From Roseivirga sp. E12 (GTDB lineage: Bacteria; Bacteroidota; Bacteroidia; Cytophagales; Cyclobacteriaceae): 64,000 nt of DNA. Shown here piece after piece: positions 19,024-27,917 of the stretch. How positions within the stretch are numbered: the stretch's first letter is position 1; the number at the start of each line of letters is the position of its first letter. Made by a program: the position numbers and the translations under genes. The notes under the pieces were generated by a model. That model did not search any database. It was not told where the DNA came from and was given only the letters and a program-made list of their open reading frames with translations. The DNA is taken from assembly GCF_017592825.1 (NCBI RefSeq), contig NZ_JAGFMD010000001.1, forward strand, positions 1,178,001 through 1,242,000, in the 5' to 3' direction.

Positions 19024-19512
19024 ATGGCAAAAGAACTTAAACGAGAAGTTTCTCTTCTCATCTACAAAGAATCCGAGTTAGACACAACAACATTAGACCT
19101 AATAAATCGAGCAAGGTCGGCAGCCCAGAATGCCCGAGCTCCCTATTCTGATTTCCAAGTCGGTGCCGCCCTTATGCTTTCGGATGGTTCTATAGTCTTG
19201 GGAAATAACCAAGAAAATGCTGCTTATCCTGCCGGGCTTTGTGCGGAACGTGTTGCTTTCTTTGCAGCCAAAGCTAATAAGCCCGAAGCCAGCGTTCTTA
19301 AAGTCGCCATAGCAGCAGTCAGAATGGATGCTAATGAAAATAACATTCCAGCACCATGTGGTAGCTGTCGACAGGTAATGAGTGAATATGAGAATGATCA
19401 GGCATCACCTATCGAGGTTTACTTGACCGGTGGAAGTGGTGATATCATGAAGTCAAATTCTATTGAAAACCTATTACCCTTTAAGTTTTCATCTGACCAG
19501 TTGGGAGACTAA
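19024..19512 (+). CDS. cdd: Cytidine deaminase
   Basis: A 162-residue zinc enzyme that converts cytidine and deoxycytidine to the uridine forms in pyrimidine salvage. The substrate motif is PYSDFQVGAALMLSDG. The zinc site is split between GLCAERVAFFAA (Cys plus catalytic Glu) and PCGSCRQVMSEY (two Cys). The N-terminal 25 residues are longer than in minimal cytidine deaminases, which is common in Bacteroidota. Its stop overlaps the ATG of the next gene by one base (TAATG). Confidence 0.94.
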   Translation: MAKELKREVSLLIYKESELDTTTLDLINRARSAAQNARAPYSDFQVGAALMLSDGSIVLGNNQENAAYPAGLCAERVAFFAAKANKPEASVLKVAIAAVRMDANENNIPAPCGSCRQVMSEYENDQASPIEVYLTGGSGDIMKSNSIENLLPFKFSSDQLGD

Positions 19513-20156
19513 TGGAGCAGAGAGTTTCATTTGAGTTTAACGGGAGATATGAAGTACTGGGGGAACCGGGTAATCATATCGAGCAATTGTGGTTTGTTTG
19601 TCATGGACATGGTCAATTGGCAAAGTATTTCATTAAGAAATTCCAAGCGCTGGATGATGGCAAACATTTGATAGTTGCTCCTGAAGGTCTGTTTCGCTAT
19701 TATCTGCAAGGCTTTACCGGCAGGGTTGGTGCCACCTGGATGACAAAGGAAGATAGGACTTCTGATATTCAGAACTATCTCACTTTTTTGACCGCTGTTC
19801 TTAATCAGGCTAAGTCCCAACTAAAATCAGATGTTAAAGTAACCTTGTTTGGCTTTTCGCAGGGTGCCGCTACTATCTCGCGCTTCTCCACCCAGACAGA
19901 TGTTGCCTTTGATCGATTGGTCTTGTGGGCAGGAATCTTTCCTCCGGATCTGCCACCCTTAGAGAGTCGAAGGAAACTGTCAGACAAGGAATGCTATTTG
20001 GTTTACGGACTTGGTGATCAGTATTTAACTGAGGCAAGAATAAAAGAACAGGAATCCATCGCAGCCCAAATAAAAGTCACCCCCGAAGTATTAACCTTCG
20101 AGGGTGAGCACGAATTGAATGATCGACTCATTCAGCAAATCAGTCAAAAAGCTTAG
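19512..20156 (+). CDS. Phospholipase/carboxylesterase-like alpha/beta hydrolase
   Basis: A 214-residue serine hydrolase of the phospholipase/carboxylesterase group. The nucleophile elbow is VTLFGFSQGAATISRF (about 117-132). The likely acid is in YGLGDQYL and the likely histidine in FEGEHELNDR near the C-terminus. LWFVCHGHGQLAKYF near residue 27 is the oxyanion-hole strand, and there is no signal peptide, so it is cytoplasmic. It is translationally coupled to cdd. The substrate is unknown. Confidence 0.75.
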   Translation: MEQRVSFEFNGRYEVLGEPGNHIEQLWFVCHGHGQLAKYFIKKFQALDDGKHLIVAPEGLFRYYLQGFTGRVGATWMTKEDRTSDIQNYLTFLTAVLNQAKSQLKSDVKVTLFGFSQGAATISRFSTQTDVAFDRLVLWAGIFPPDLPPLESRRKLSDKECYLVYGLGDQYLTEARIKEQESIAAQIKVTPEVLTFEGEHELNDRLIQQISQKA

Positions 20157-21151
20157 CGCCAAAAACTGAATTTTCGAGTAAATTTTGTTACAATTTTACT
20201 AGGCACGATTGAGACAGGCCCTTCGTAAATACCTCCATTATCCCCTATATCTTCTACGCGCACGGCAACTGTATTCTTACCTGGCTTCAGTAGACCCGCT
20301 GGGATATCATATATTCTCAATTCTCTAAAACTTCTAGACGCTCCAATTCTTCTACCGTCTTTGGTCTCACCAATTTTTACACCGTTCACAAAGATTTCGT
20401 CAAAGTCATCAATGTATCCACCAATCAAGGTAAACTCTGTCTCCTTGCCTCCCTCTGGGATTGAGAACTCTTTCCGGTACCACGCAAAGCCTTTATAGTT
20501 ACGCATGCCGATCGTCTTCCAGTTTGAAGGCACTACGATATCTTCCCAGCGTGAATCATCAAAACCAACCTCAGCAAATTCATCACGATCGCGTCTCGAT
20601 ATTTTCCAGAGACCTTCTAAGGAATACACTTCATTGTACGCAGCATCTGCCACAAGCAAGCCTACCTCGCCACTATAGATTCCTCCTTCGCCACCTTTGT
20701 CATAAATGCGAACTGCAATAAGATTTTCGCCATTATAATTGAGTAACTCATTGGGAATTCTATACTCACGTTTAGCATTCCATGCAGTGTAATAGTCAGG
20801 TGGGAATCCTCCTGAGAAACCTATTTTAACACCATTGAAGAAGACCTCGTCAACATCGTCAATATAACCGAGTCGTAAATAGTGAGCTCCATCTTTTTCA
20901 AGCTCATCGCCACTGAAGGTTGTGCGGTACCAAGCATAGCCATCATAGCCGTTAAAACCTTCTCTCTCCCATCTTCTTGGCACATAAATCTCTTCCCAAT
21001 CAGAATCATCATAACTGACCTCTGACCATTCCTTATGATCCCCAATTGAAAACTTCCAATGACCTCTAAGGTTAAGAAGTCTATCAAGGTCTTGTGCCTG
21101 TGTAATTGCTGTGACCATTAGCAATACGACCGTAAATAATTTCTTAAACAT
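20153..21151 (-). CDS. Exported protein of two tandem GH2-type sugar-binding modules
   Basis: A 332-residue exported protein from the ATG at 21151, with signal peptide MFKKLFTVVLLMVTAITQAQ. The rest is two copies of a galactose-binding-like jelly-roll module of the kind found at the N-terminus of glycoside hydrolase family 2 enzymes. Copy 1 (about 28-170) has LRGHWKFSIGD, YAWYRTTFS and YIDDVDEVFFNGVKIG. Copy 2 (about 178-325) has LEGLWKISRRD, FAWYRKEFS and YIDDFDEIFVNGVKIG. No catalytic TIM barrel follows, so an enzyme activity is unlikely; carbohydrate or cell-wall binding is inferred. The stop interlocks with the esterase gene. Confidence 0.75.
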   Translation of the reverse strand: MFKKLFTVVLLMVTAITQAQDLDRLLNLRGHWKFSIGDHKEWSEVSYDDSDWEEIYVPRRWEREGFNGYDGYAWYRTTFSGDELEKDGAHYLRLGYIDDVDEVFFNGVKIGFSGGFPPDYYTAWNAKREYRIPNELLNYNGENLIAVRIYDKGGEGGIYSGEVGLLVADAAYNEVYSLEGLWKISRRDRDEFAEVGFDDSRWEDIVVPSNWKTIGMRNYKGFAWYRKEFSIPEGGKETEFTLIGGYIDDFDEIFVNGVKIGETKDGRRIGASRSFRELRIYDIPAGLLKPGKNTVAVRVEDIGDNGGIYEGPVSIVPSKIVTKFTRKFSFWR

Positions 21152-21352
21152 TTGTTCGCGTTTCAAAAAACTAACCGCCCCGTCCTTAGAGCGATTAGTT
21201 AGTTACTAGTTTAGTTGTAATTCGTTTTTGCCCCTGGGCATCGTTGTTATACTTCAAACATACGTGGCTTTAAGTGCGTGTATGTCACGTTGGGGTAAAG
21301 AGATGTCACAAAATGTCATAAACCAATTTACCGCTCTTCAAGCCATTAATTA

Positions 21353-22042
21353 TCAAGTATTTATAAACTTATATCCTACCCCATGTACGGTTAAAATATG
21401 CTTGGGTTCATTTGGATTCTCTTCTATTCTCTGCCGTAAACGCAGCATAAAATTATCAACAGTCCTTGTCGTGGGTTGACTTTCATAACCCCATACTTTA
21501 TTTAATAGGTCGTAACGACTGACTACTTCATTTTTGTGCTCCATCAGGTATTGCAGAATCTCATACTCTTTATGAGACATTCTAACATCGCCTTCGGCAT
21601 TCTGGGCTGTAAACTGTGAAAAATCAATTGTCAGATTACCGATTACCACTGGACCACTGACAGGTTGATTCTCTGGAGTCTTGATTCTTCTAAGAATTGC
21701 CTTCACCCTGGCGATCAACTCTCTCAAACTAAAAGGCTTGGTTAAATAATCATCGGCCCCAAGTTCTAGCCCTAATACTTTATCAATTTCTTCGCTCTTG
21801 GCGGTAAGAAAGATTATAGGTGTCATAACGCCCATTTTCCTTATAGCCTTACAGACATCAAAACCAGACATCTTGGGCATCATAACGTCTAATATGATCA
21901 GGTCAAAATCTCCATTCTTAACCTTTTCAAGGCCTTCTTGACCATCAATGGCTACCTCTACAGTATAGGATTCAAATTCTAAGTTATCCTTTAAGCCAAG
22001 GCGCATGGCTGGCTCATCTTCTACGATCAGAATATTAGGCAT
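21353..22042 (-). CDS. OmpR/PhoB-family response regulator
   Basis: A 229-residue DNA-binding response regulator. The receiver domain (1-120) has acidic residues in ILIVEDEPAMRLG, the phosphorylatable aspartate D52 in LIILDVMMPKMSG, and lysine in YLTKPFSLREL. A winged-helix domain follows from about 135 with LMEHKNEVVSRYDLLNKVWG and a tail LTVHGVGYKFINT. It overlaps the sensor kinase gene by eight bases and is its clear partner. No target genes can be read from the sequence; the neighbouring sugar-binding protein gene runs in the same direction about 200 bases downstream. Confidence 0.93.
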   Translation of the reverse strand: MPNILIVEDEPAMRLGLKDNLEFESYTVEVAIDGQEGLEKVKNGDFDLIILDVMMPKMSGFDVCKAIRKMGVMTPIIFLTAKSEEIDKVLGLELGADDYLTKPFSLRELIARVKAILRRIKTPENQPVSGPVVIGNLTIDFSQFTAQNAEGDVRMSHKEYEILQYLMEHKNEVVSRYDLLNKVWGYESQPTTRTVDNFMLRLRQRIEENPNEPKHILTVHGVGYKFINT

Positions 22043-23594
22043 CTAATTGTGTATAAAGTGGAAAAATCAATTTAAAAGTACTGCCTTTACCCGGAGTGCT
22101 GTACACCTCAACTTTGCCATCATGAGCATCCATAATGTGCTTCACAATAGTTAAACCAAGACCCGAACCTTTGGTATCATGAACATCACCATTAGGTACC
22201 CGATAAAACTTCTCGAAGAGTTTGTCTAGCTGGTTCTTAGGAATTCCCATTCCATGATCTGTAACCGATACAAAAGCCTTCTCTCCTTTACGACCAGTCT
22301 CTATAACTACTTTTTTCTCGTCTAGGCTGTACTTCATGGCATTATCAATCAGGTTGACTAAAACTTCAGTGACGGCCTCTGGATCGGCATTAATAGATAG
22401 ATCTTCCTTAGAGCTTTTTAGTTCATGCTGAAAGCCATTATTCTCTAAGTGATAAGAATAGGTGTTGAAAACATCACTTACAGCAGTATTGAGGTTCAAC
22501 TGTCGCTTATCATAAGTACGTTTACTAGCTTCGATTTTAGAGAAGCTTAGTATGCGGTTAATCATATTAGTCAAGCGACTGACTTCCTTAGTAATAATAC
22601 CGTAGTACTCCTTCTTTTTTTCTTCTGTTCTAACCCTATCCATCAGTAGGGTCTCTGCAAACATATTGATAAGCGCTAAGGGAGTTCTGATCTCGTGCGA
22701 GACATTGGACACAAAGTCAGCCTTCTTTTGAGCCAATCTCATCTCTTGCTGAATATTTCTAAAAACTAGATAAATCCCCATGATCATGACTAGCATCAAC
22801 AACCCAAGCGCCAAAAGGCTTTGGCTTTTTCTTTTGTTAACAGCTTGCTCAACAGTACCTCCTACTCTGTCTATACCTATTTCGTACTTGGGTAGTAAAT
22901 CTATAGGCTCTCTCTCATAATTGCCTGGTGTGTTCTCTGAAGTGGAATAGACCAAGTAGTTATCTGAAATTCTAGTGCATGACAATACAAAGTCATCTCG
23001 GGCGATTTCCTGGAATTTTGGAACGAGATACTGTTCTATCATCCAAACAGCATCAAAAAAGTAGATGCCAAACTTGGTTTCCTCTCCTGAGTCGAGGACA
23101 AAATAGAAGTAGTCCAATTCGACACCATTATGGAAAAAGGCCTGTTCGCCATTTTCAATTTTCAAAAACCCACCCGCGTCTTTGTATCGTGTAAGCCTAT
23201 TTACAATTGGTGAGTTTGCCGCATAGATACTATCCGCTCTTTGCGCGAACGAATCATCGAAGGATTCGTCAAAAGTAAAAAGTTGTTCGTAGGGCTTTTG
23301 AGTGCCTTTTAGATATAATGCATTAAAAAAATTGTAGGTACCCAATTCGCTTATCCATTCGTCCGTTCCAACATTTTCGATGTCATTGTCTAAGACTGTG
23401 GTAATAAGAGATACTTTATCTTGAACACTTTGATTGATTGAGAAGAGTACTGATTCGAGTTGACGCTCATATATTTTCTCTAATTCACGTTCATCAACCG
23501 TCAATGAATTCAATTCAAAAACTCCATATACAATCACAGGAATGATCAATATGGATAGAATAGCGATAAGAGGTCTGTTTGCGCGTTTTTTCAA
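22035..23594 (-). CDS. Membrane sensor histidine kinase
   Basis: A 519-residue sensor kinase. Membrane helix 1 (about 8-28) and helix 2 (about 258-278) enclose a periplasmic sensor of about 230 residues without a recognised fold. HisKA has the phosphorylated H300 in FVSNVSHEIRTPLALIN, and the HATPase domain shows NLIDNAMKYS (N box), DHGMGIP and KGSGLGLTIVK. It precedes its response regulator and overlaps it. The signal sensed is unknown. The start codon is 135 bases from the divergent ribosomal-protein operon. Confidence 0.93.
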   Translation of the reverse strand: MKKRANRPLIAILSILIIPVIVYGVFELNSLTVDERELEKIYERQLESVLFSINQSVQDKVSLITTVLDNDIENVGTDEWISELGTYNFFNALYLKGTQKPYEQLFTFDESFDDSFAQRADSIYAANSPIVNRLTRYKDAGGFLKIENGEQAFFHNGVELDYFYFVLDSGEETKFGIYFFDAVWMIEQYLVPKFQEIARDDFVLSCTRISDNYLVYSTSENTPGNYEREPIDLLPKYEIGIDRVGGTVEQAVNKRKSQSLLALGLLMLVMIMGIYLVFRNIQQEMRLAQKKADFVSNVSHEIRTPLALINMFAETLLMDRVRTEEKKKEYYGIITKEVSRLTNMINRILSFSKIEASKRTYDKRQLNLNTAVSDVFNTYSYHLENNGFQHELKSSKEDLSINADPEAVTEVLVNLIDNAMKYSLDEKKVVIETGRKGEKAFVSVTDHGMGIPKNQLDKLFEKFYRVPNGDVHDTKGSGLGLTIVKHIMDAHDGKVEVYSTPGKGSTFKLIFPLYTQLDA

Positions 23595-23695
23595 CCGATT
23601 ACGTATTATATCTGCTCGAAAATACGAAAAGGAAGAGGTGTCGATTAATTCTGTGACAATCTTTTACAAGAGGTGGATTTTTTAAGAGTAATTCA

Positions 23696-23703
23696 TATCT
23701 TTG
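23696..23703 (+). promoter_or_regulatory. Predicted -7 element of the rpsF operon
   Basis: TATCTTTG at 23696-23703 matches the Bacteroidota -7 consensus TAnnTTTG exactly and lies 26 bases before the rpsF ATG. No good -33 TTTG is visible at the expected spacing. The resulting leader would be only about 20 bases. Confidence 0.45.
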
Positions 23704-23729
23704 CAGGCCGAAAAACAAATACATTAAAA

Positions 23730-24092
23730 ATGTTAAACAATTACGAGACAGTATTCATTTTAAATCCCGTTTTGTCTGATGAGCAGATGAAGGATGCTGT
23801 CGGCAATTACGAACAACTCCTAAAAGACAATGGAGCAGAGATCGTGAACCTAGAAAGGTGGGGACTTAGAAAGTTGGCTTACGCCATCCAGCACAAGTCT
23901 ACAGGTTTCTACAACTTGATTGAGTTCAAAGCCGACCCAGCAACAGTAGCAACCCTTGAAGTAGAATTCAAAAGGGATGAAAAAATCATGCGATTCTTAA
24001 CCGTGTCTTTAGACAAGCACGCAGTTGAGTACAACGCAAGAAGAAAAAGTGGCGCTTTTAATAAGAAAAAGAAAGAGGAGGCAGCATCATGA
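23730..24092 (+). CDS. rpsF: 30S ribosomal protein S6
   Basis: A 120-residue small-subunit protein that pairs with S18 on 16S rRNA. The ATG at 23730 gives the family start [19 protein letters not shown]; the upstream extension of the frame runs through the promoter and is not real. [20 protein letters not shown] and the [15 protein letters not shown] region are typical. The C-terminus ends in a short Lys/Glu tail (KKKKEEAAS). First gene of an rpsF-rpsR-rplI operon; it overlaps rpsR by four bases. Confidence 0.97.
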   Translation: MLNNYETVFILNPVLSDEQMKDAVGNYEQLLKDNGAEIVNLERWGLRKLAYAIQHKSTGFYNLIEFKADPATVATLEVEFKRDEKIMRFLTVSLDKHAVEYNARRKSGAFNKKKKEEAAS

Positions 24093-24340
24093 CATTAGTA
24101 AACGAACCAATCAACAGAGAGCAGCAACGCAAGAAGTATTGCCGCTTTAAGAAAAACGGAATCAAATACGTTGACTACAAGAACCCAGATTTCTTGATGG
24201 CCTTCGTAAACGAGCAAGGTAAGATTCTTCCAAGAAGACTTACTGGTACAAGCTTGAAATACCAAAAGAAAGTGACTCAGGCTGTGAAAAGAGCAAGACA
24301 TATTGCTTTGATGCCTTACGTAGCTGACGGATTGAAGTAA
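24089..24340 (+). CDS. rpsR: 30S ribosomal protein S18
   Basis: An 83-residue basic protein that binds the platform of the 30S subunit together with S6. Conserved parts are [20 protein letters not shown] and [19 protein letters not shown], followed by [14 protein letters not shown]. It starts inside the last codons of rpsF and is followed by rplI after 20 bases. Confidence 0.97.
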   Translation: MTLVNEPINREQQRKKYCRFKKNGIKYVDYKNPDFLMAFVNEQGKILPRRLTGTSLKYQKKVTQAVKRARHIALMPYVADGLK

Positions 24341-24360
24341 ACCCTAGACTGTAAAGAAAA

Positions 24361-24804
24361 ATGGACGTTATATTAAAGACTGATATTAAAGGTTTAGGCT
24401 ACAAGAACGACACTGTAAGCGTAAAACCAGGTTATGGTAGAAATTACCTTATCCCACAAGGCTTTGCTGTATTAGCAAGCGAGTCAAACAGAAAGATGGT
24501 TGCTGAGAACATCAAGCAAGCAGCTCACAAAGCAGATAAAATCAAGGGAGACGCTCAGGCAATTGCTGATGCAATTGGCGATACTGCTCTTGAGATCAAA
24601 GCAAAAGCTGGAGACAGTGGCAAAATCTTTGGTGCTGTGACTACTTTGCAAATTTCTGATGCCTTGAAAGCAAAAGGAATTGATGTTGACAGAAAGAAAA
24701 TCTCTTTCAAAGGAGAAGTCAAAATGCTTGGCGAGTACGAATTAGAAATCGACCTTCACAAAGAGGTGAAGAAAGACTTAAAATTCGCGGTTATCGCTGA
24801 ATAA
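24361..24804 (+). CDS. rplI: 50S ribosomal protein L9
   Basis: A 147-residue two-domain protein of the large subunit. The N-terminal domain begins MDVILKTDIKGLGYKNDTVS and contains the RNA-binding VKPGYGRNYLIPQGFAV. A long helix (about 40-75) connects it to the C-terminal domain with GKIFGAVTTLQISDAL and KISFKGEVKMLGEYELEI. It is the last gene of the operon, which ends in a strong hairpin just downstream. Confidence 0.97.
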   Translation: MDVILKTDIKGLGYKNDTVSVKPGYGRNYLIPQGFAVLASESNRKMVAENIKQAAHKADKIKGDAQAIADAIGDTALEIKAKAGDSGKIFGAVTTLQISDALKAKGIDVDRKKISFKGEVKMLGEYELEIDLHKEVKKDLKFAVIAE

Positions 24805-24822
24805 GATAAAAACAATAAGTGG

Positions 24823-24857
24823 AAAGCCTGTTCATGCAAATGGACAGGCTTTTTTTG
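24823..24857 (+). terminator. Rho-independent terminator after rplI
   Basis: Inverted repeat AAAGCCTGT (24823-24831) and ACAGGCTTT (24844-24852) with a 12-base loop, running into a T tract to 24857. It closes the rpsF-rpsR-rplI operon. Confidence 0.9.
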
Positions 24858-24868
24858 TACCCAAGCAT

Positions 24869-24913
24869 TCCTAACTCCTAACTCCTAACTCCTAACTCCT
24901 AACTCCTAACTCC
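24869..24913. repeat. 7-bp tandem repeat (TCCTAAC)n
   Basis: Six full perfect copies of TCCTAAC plus a partial copy, 45 bases in all, lying between the rplI terminator and the first tail-fibre-like gene. It contains no stop-free coding potential of interest. Such arrays change copy number easily, so length may vary among strains. Confidence 0.95.
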
Positions 24914-24989
24914 ACATTACGGTAGCTTTACATAATAGAAATACATTTTATAAGAATAATTACTTAACTTTTTCATCTATAACTATTGA

Positions 24990-26132
24990 ATGAAAAATAA
25001 GATTTTTATGAAGAATTTAACCACACTCCTCCTACTTCTACTAGCTTCCTCACTTATACAGGCGCAGAGCTATGTAAACAAAGCTGGTGATACGATGACT
25101 GGTGACCTAACTATTGGCAACAGCAGCAAACAATCGATAAACTTAAATCTAACGGCAACTAACACAGCCGGTGCTCCAGCCATGACCACATCTATAAAAA
25201 TGACAGGTTATGAAGGCCGTGGTAAAGGCACCTTCTTCAGTGATATAACCTATGGAGGAGAGTGGTTTGCAGGAATACCCTATTCCACACCACATGATTT
25301 ATTTCAAATAGGTTTTGATCAAAGCGGTGGACAAGCCGAATATCAAGCCAACGCTGTTTTTAGTATTTCGAAACTTGGTGCTACAACTTTAGCCGGTAGT
25401 CTAACCACCAATGGTGGAAATAACATTGTGAACGCCACAACAAACGAATCGGGATTCATATTTAGAAATAATAATAGCACGCGAGCTCAATTCGCCTGGA
25501 TTGAAAGTGGTGGCTATATGGGTGTATGGAATGCAAACACGGGAGTTTGGCAGCAGCAATGGAAAAATAATGGGAATACGGAAATTAATGTAAACACTGA
25601 AATTAATGGACAACTGGTAATTGGAGAAAATGCTAACAGTCGGATAGCCATAAAGTATGGAACAACAGGAAATGGTCATTACATTGATCTAGGAGATACT
25701 GGAAATTCAGACAATGGCATAATAAGAGCTTACAGCCATAATGGACTTCAAGCCGAATTCAACTTAGGAGGAATCAAAACTGCTGGTATTAATGAATTGG
25801 GAGGCAACACAGCCATAGACGGAAATCTAGAGGCTAAAAAAGTAAAAGTAACAGCTCAACCTGGAACAGTTCCCGATTACGTCTTTGCTAATAATTATAA
25901 ACTAAGAACCCTTTCTGAGCTTGAGAAATACGTCAATACGAACAAGCACCTACCTAACATCCCTTCTGCCAAAGAAGTAGAAAAGAACGGTCAGGATGTG
26001 GGTGATATGCAGTTGAAGCTCTTGGAAAAGGTAGAAGAATTGGTACTCTATACCATTGAACAGCAGAAAACAATAGACAAATTATTGGATCGAATCGAAA
26101 AATTAGAAAACTCTAAGAAAGATGAAAAATAA
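24990..26132 (+). CDS. Exported tail-fibre-like protein with conserved C-terminal module
   Basis: A 380-residue exported protein with signal peptide ([12 protein letters not shown], then a Leu-rich core ending IQAQ). The region behind it opens with [19 protein letters not shown], a motif of phage tail-fibre-like proteins, followed by a repetitive Gly/Asn/Thr-rich, probably beta-helical body. The C-terminal 95 residues have [39 protein letters not shown] and a coiled coil ([18 protein letters not shown]). This tail is common to many Bacteroidota surface proteins. It is nearly repeated in the next gene. No phage genes surround it, so a cell-surface role (adhesin or fibre) is inferred. Confidence 0.7.
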   Translation: MKNKIFMKNLTTLLLLLLASSLIQAQSYVNKAGDTMTGDLTIGNSSKQSINLNLTATNTAGAPAMTTSIKMTGYEGRGKGTFFSDITYGGEWFAGIPYSTPHDLFQIGFDQSGGQAEYQANAVFSISKLGATTLAGSLTTNGGNNIVNATTNESGFIFRNNNSTRAQFAWIESGGYMGVWNANTGVWQQQWKNNGNTEINVNTEINGQLVIGENANSRIAIKYGTTGNGHYIDLGDTGNSDNGIIRAYSHNGLQAEFNLGGIKTAGINELGGNTAIDGNLEAKKVKVTAQPGTVPDYVFANNYKLRTLSELEKYVNTNKHLPNIPSAKEVEKNGQDVGDMQLKLLEKVEELVLYTIEQQKTIDKLLDRIEKLENSKKDEK

Positions 26133-27435
26133 AACCTACGACCTTATTAAAATCAAGATCACTATACTCTTAATTCTCTTCTCCACCCCTCTTAATGGCC
26201 AATGGAGTAATGTGTCCACCGGAATAAAATACACTTCAGGCAATGTGGGGATTGGTGTTACAATTCCATCTGCAACACTTGATGTTTTAGGGACAGCCAG
26301 ATTTGATGGTACAGTCAATTTTGTAGGAACAACAAACCTGACAGGTACCGTGCCACTCTTGGGAATCATCAATAGCAACCAGAGTATAACCACCAATAGT
26401 ATTATTGGCAAATTGGATTTTGCCTCTAACAACGAATACAATCTTTCAGGACAAGTCTCTTTCGGTACAATTCAATTAGTATCAGAAGGAAATGTCAATA
26501 CTTCAGGTTTAAACTCAGTCAATGGTTCCTTAGAGTTTCGCACAGCAGACTCAGGAACCAATAGTTTAGCGATGAAATTAAACTCAGACAACTCCGTTGA
26601 CTTTTTTGGTGACGGAAGTTTCAGCTCCGACCTGACAATAACAGATAGCAATGTACTTTTTGACTATAACCGGGGTCTAAAATTTGGTGGCTCAGCCTAC
26701 AATTTCATCAGGGCTGACGCATCAGGAAGTGAAGGAATGAAATTATCCTACGCAGGTCGTGCCTCGATAATAATAGATTCAGACAACAATGGAACCGGCT
26801 CATCTTTTCAAATCCTATCCAACAATACATCTGTTCCTGCTGCAACCAAATTGATGGAGATCGATGAATATGGAAGCACAAAACTATATAGTGACGGTTC
26901 AAATACACATGGTTCTTCCTTATACCTAAGACACACCAATAACAACTCGACAGACGTCATTGGCTCTATCTTTTTCCAGAACAATGTCGGTTCAGCGGCT
27001 AAAATCATTACTGAAACTTCAGAAGCAAACAATAATGGTGTTTTCAAAATACAGACTGCAAATGGAGGTTCATTAGGTGATAGGCTCACGATTGATCGAC
27101 ATGGAAAGACAGTTATCAATGGCAACCTCGAATCCAAAAAAGTAAAAGTCACGGCCACCCCTGGCTCTGTACCAGATTATGTGTTTGCGAATGACTATAA
27201 ACTAAGAACTCTTACAGAGCTTGAAAACTATATCAATACCAATAGGCACCTACCTAATATTCCTTCGGCCAAAGAAGTCGAAAAGAATGGTCAGGATGTG
27301 GGCGGTATGCAGCTAAAACTATTGGAGAAAGTAGAAGAGCTAGTACTCTATACTATTGAACAGCAGAAACAATTAGAAAGGCAACAAAAAGAAATTGAGG
27401 CGCTCAAGGAACAAGTCAAGAGCTTAAAAAAATAA
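26122..27435 (+). CDS. Exported tail-fibre-like protein, paralogue of the preceding gene
   Basis: A 437-residue exported protein; the signal peptide ends near STPLNGQ. The early [18 protein letters not shown] is the recurrent G-I-G-x-x-x-P-x-x-x-L-D-V-x-G motif of tail-fibre-like proteins. The middle is Asn/Ser/Gly-rich. The last 95 residues match the preceding gene almost residue for residue ([40 protein letters not shown]) and continue into a longer coiled coil ([20 protein letters not shown]). The start overlaps the previous gene by 11 bases, and both proteins begin MKNK, suggesting tandem duplication and divergence of the middle part. Confidence 0.7.
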   Translation: MKNKTYDLIKIKITILLILFSTPLNGQWSNVSTGIKYTSGNVGIGVTIPSATLDVLGTARFDGTVNFVGTTNLTGTVPLLGIINSNQSITTNSIIGKLDFASNNEYNLSGQVSFGTIQLVSEGNVNTSGLNSVNGSLEFRTADSGTNSLAMKLNSDNSVDFFGDGSFSSDLTITDSNVLFDYNRGLKFGGSAYNFIRADASGSEGMKLSYAGRASIIIDSDNNGTGSSFQILSNNTSVPAATKLMEIDEYGSTKLYSDGSNTHGSSLYLRHTNNNSTDVIGSIFFQNNVGSAAKIITETSEANNNGVFKIQTANGGSLGDRLTIDRHGKTVINGNLESKKVKVTATPGSVPDYVFANDYKLRTLTELENYINTNRHLPNIPSAKEVEKNGQDVGGMQLKLLEKVEELVLYTIEQQKQLERQQKEIEALKEQVKSLKK

Positions 27436-27611
27436 ACAATATCCATCATGTCCATAGAAGTAGGACTCTCCATCCCTAAGATGGAGAGTCCCGCATTCGC
27501 GGGAATGACGACTGACTAGATTTACATTACCTCCTCACATTTTACTCATTCACCTCCTCACCTTTCACTTCATCACTTCCCTGCTCCCTAAAAACTCCCC
27601 TCTTGTCATAG
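27436..27611. other. Non-coding stretch with hairpins and C/T-rich sequence
   Basis: No gene is visible. A 12-bp perfect hairpin (27463-27474 with 27480-27491) is followed directly by a second small hairpin. Bases 27525-27600 are strongly pyrimidine-rich on the plus strand and contain the 9-base direct repeat CCTCCTCAC at 27530 and 27553. The stretch separates the tail-fibre-like pair from the glgE control region. Confidence 0.7.
27463..27503. repeat. Double hairpin, REP-like or terminator
   Basis: GGACTCTCCATC (27463-27474) pairs with GATGGAGAGTCC (27480-27491) across a 5-base loop. It is followed at once by CCCGC-ATTC-GCGGG (27490-27503). There is no T tract on either side, so it is not a classical intrinsic terminator. 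The second hairpin with its trailing AATGACG resembles short dispersed palindromes seen in many bacterial genomes; copy number cannot be judged here. Confidence 0.6.
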
Positions 27612-27648
27612 GCAACCGTTTGCACAAGAATTCATATGGGTAGGTTTG
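27612..27648 (+). promoter_or_regulatory. Predicted promoter of the glgE operon with overlapping LacI-type operator
   Basis: TTTG at 27619-27622, an 18-base spacer and TAGGTTTG at 27641-27648 fit the Bacteroidota promoter pattern. The near-palindrome GCAACCGTTTGC (27612-27623), one base from GCAAACGTTTGC, covers the -33 element. Such central-CG palindromes are typical operators of LacI-family regulators, so repression by occupancy of the promoter is a plausible inference. Transcription would start near 27655, leaving a leader of about 260 bases before glgE. Confidence 0.45.
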
Positions 27649-27692
27649 AATAGCCCATCAATTTTGCCTTATTTCCCAGTGAATCAGAAGCT

Positions 27693-27862
27693 TAATCCAG
27701 GATTATGCAATAGGAATCGTTATGAGGGCCTAACCCATAAAAAATCAGGAAGCTCGACTTTGAAACCATAGCAGCGCTATGGTGAAAAGGCAAGCGAAAC
27801 AAAGAGACTGATTTGAAATGAGTTAGGTTCGCAATAGAAAGCCTATTACATATTCCGGGATA
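27693..27862. repeat. 170-bp imperfect palindrome between promoter and glgE
   Basis: The two ends are inverted copies. TAATCCAGGATTATGCAATA (from 27693) corresponds to the reverse complement of the right end, TATCCCGGAATATGTAATAG (from 27862). Further in, GGCCTAACCCAT pairs imperfectly with ATGAGTTAGGTT, and AAATCAG (27741-27747) pairs with CTGATTT. The centre is the perfect hairpin ACCATAGC-AGC-GCTATGGT (27765-27783), placed almost at the midpoint. It has no coding capacity and no terminal transposase. It may be a small mobile palindromic unit, a structured leader RNA, or both. Confidence 0.75.
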
Positions 27863-27917
27863 GTTTATGTGAATTGAACCGAAAACCAACCTAGGAACCT
27901 CTAGTCATCACCTTATC

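Noticed and set aside
23703-23729. S6:S18-binding leader motif before rpsF
   Set aside because: The leader predicted here is too short and has no stem presenting the CCG motif; only a bare GGCCGA is present.
24869-24913. CRISPR-like array
   Set aside because: The 7-bp units are contiguous with no spacers and no cas genes are present, so this is a simple tandem repeat.
27692-27889. Short minus-strand frame inside the 170-bp palindrome
   Set aside because: A chance frame; the inverted repeat structure explains the sequence better and the product shows no features.
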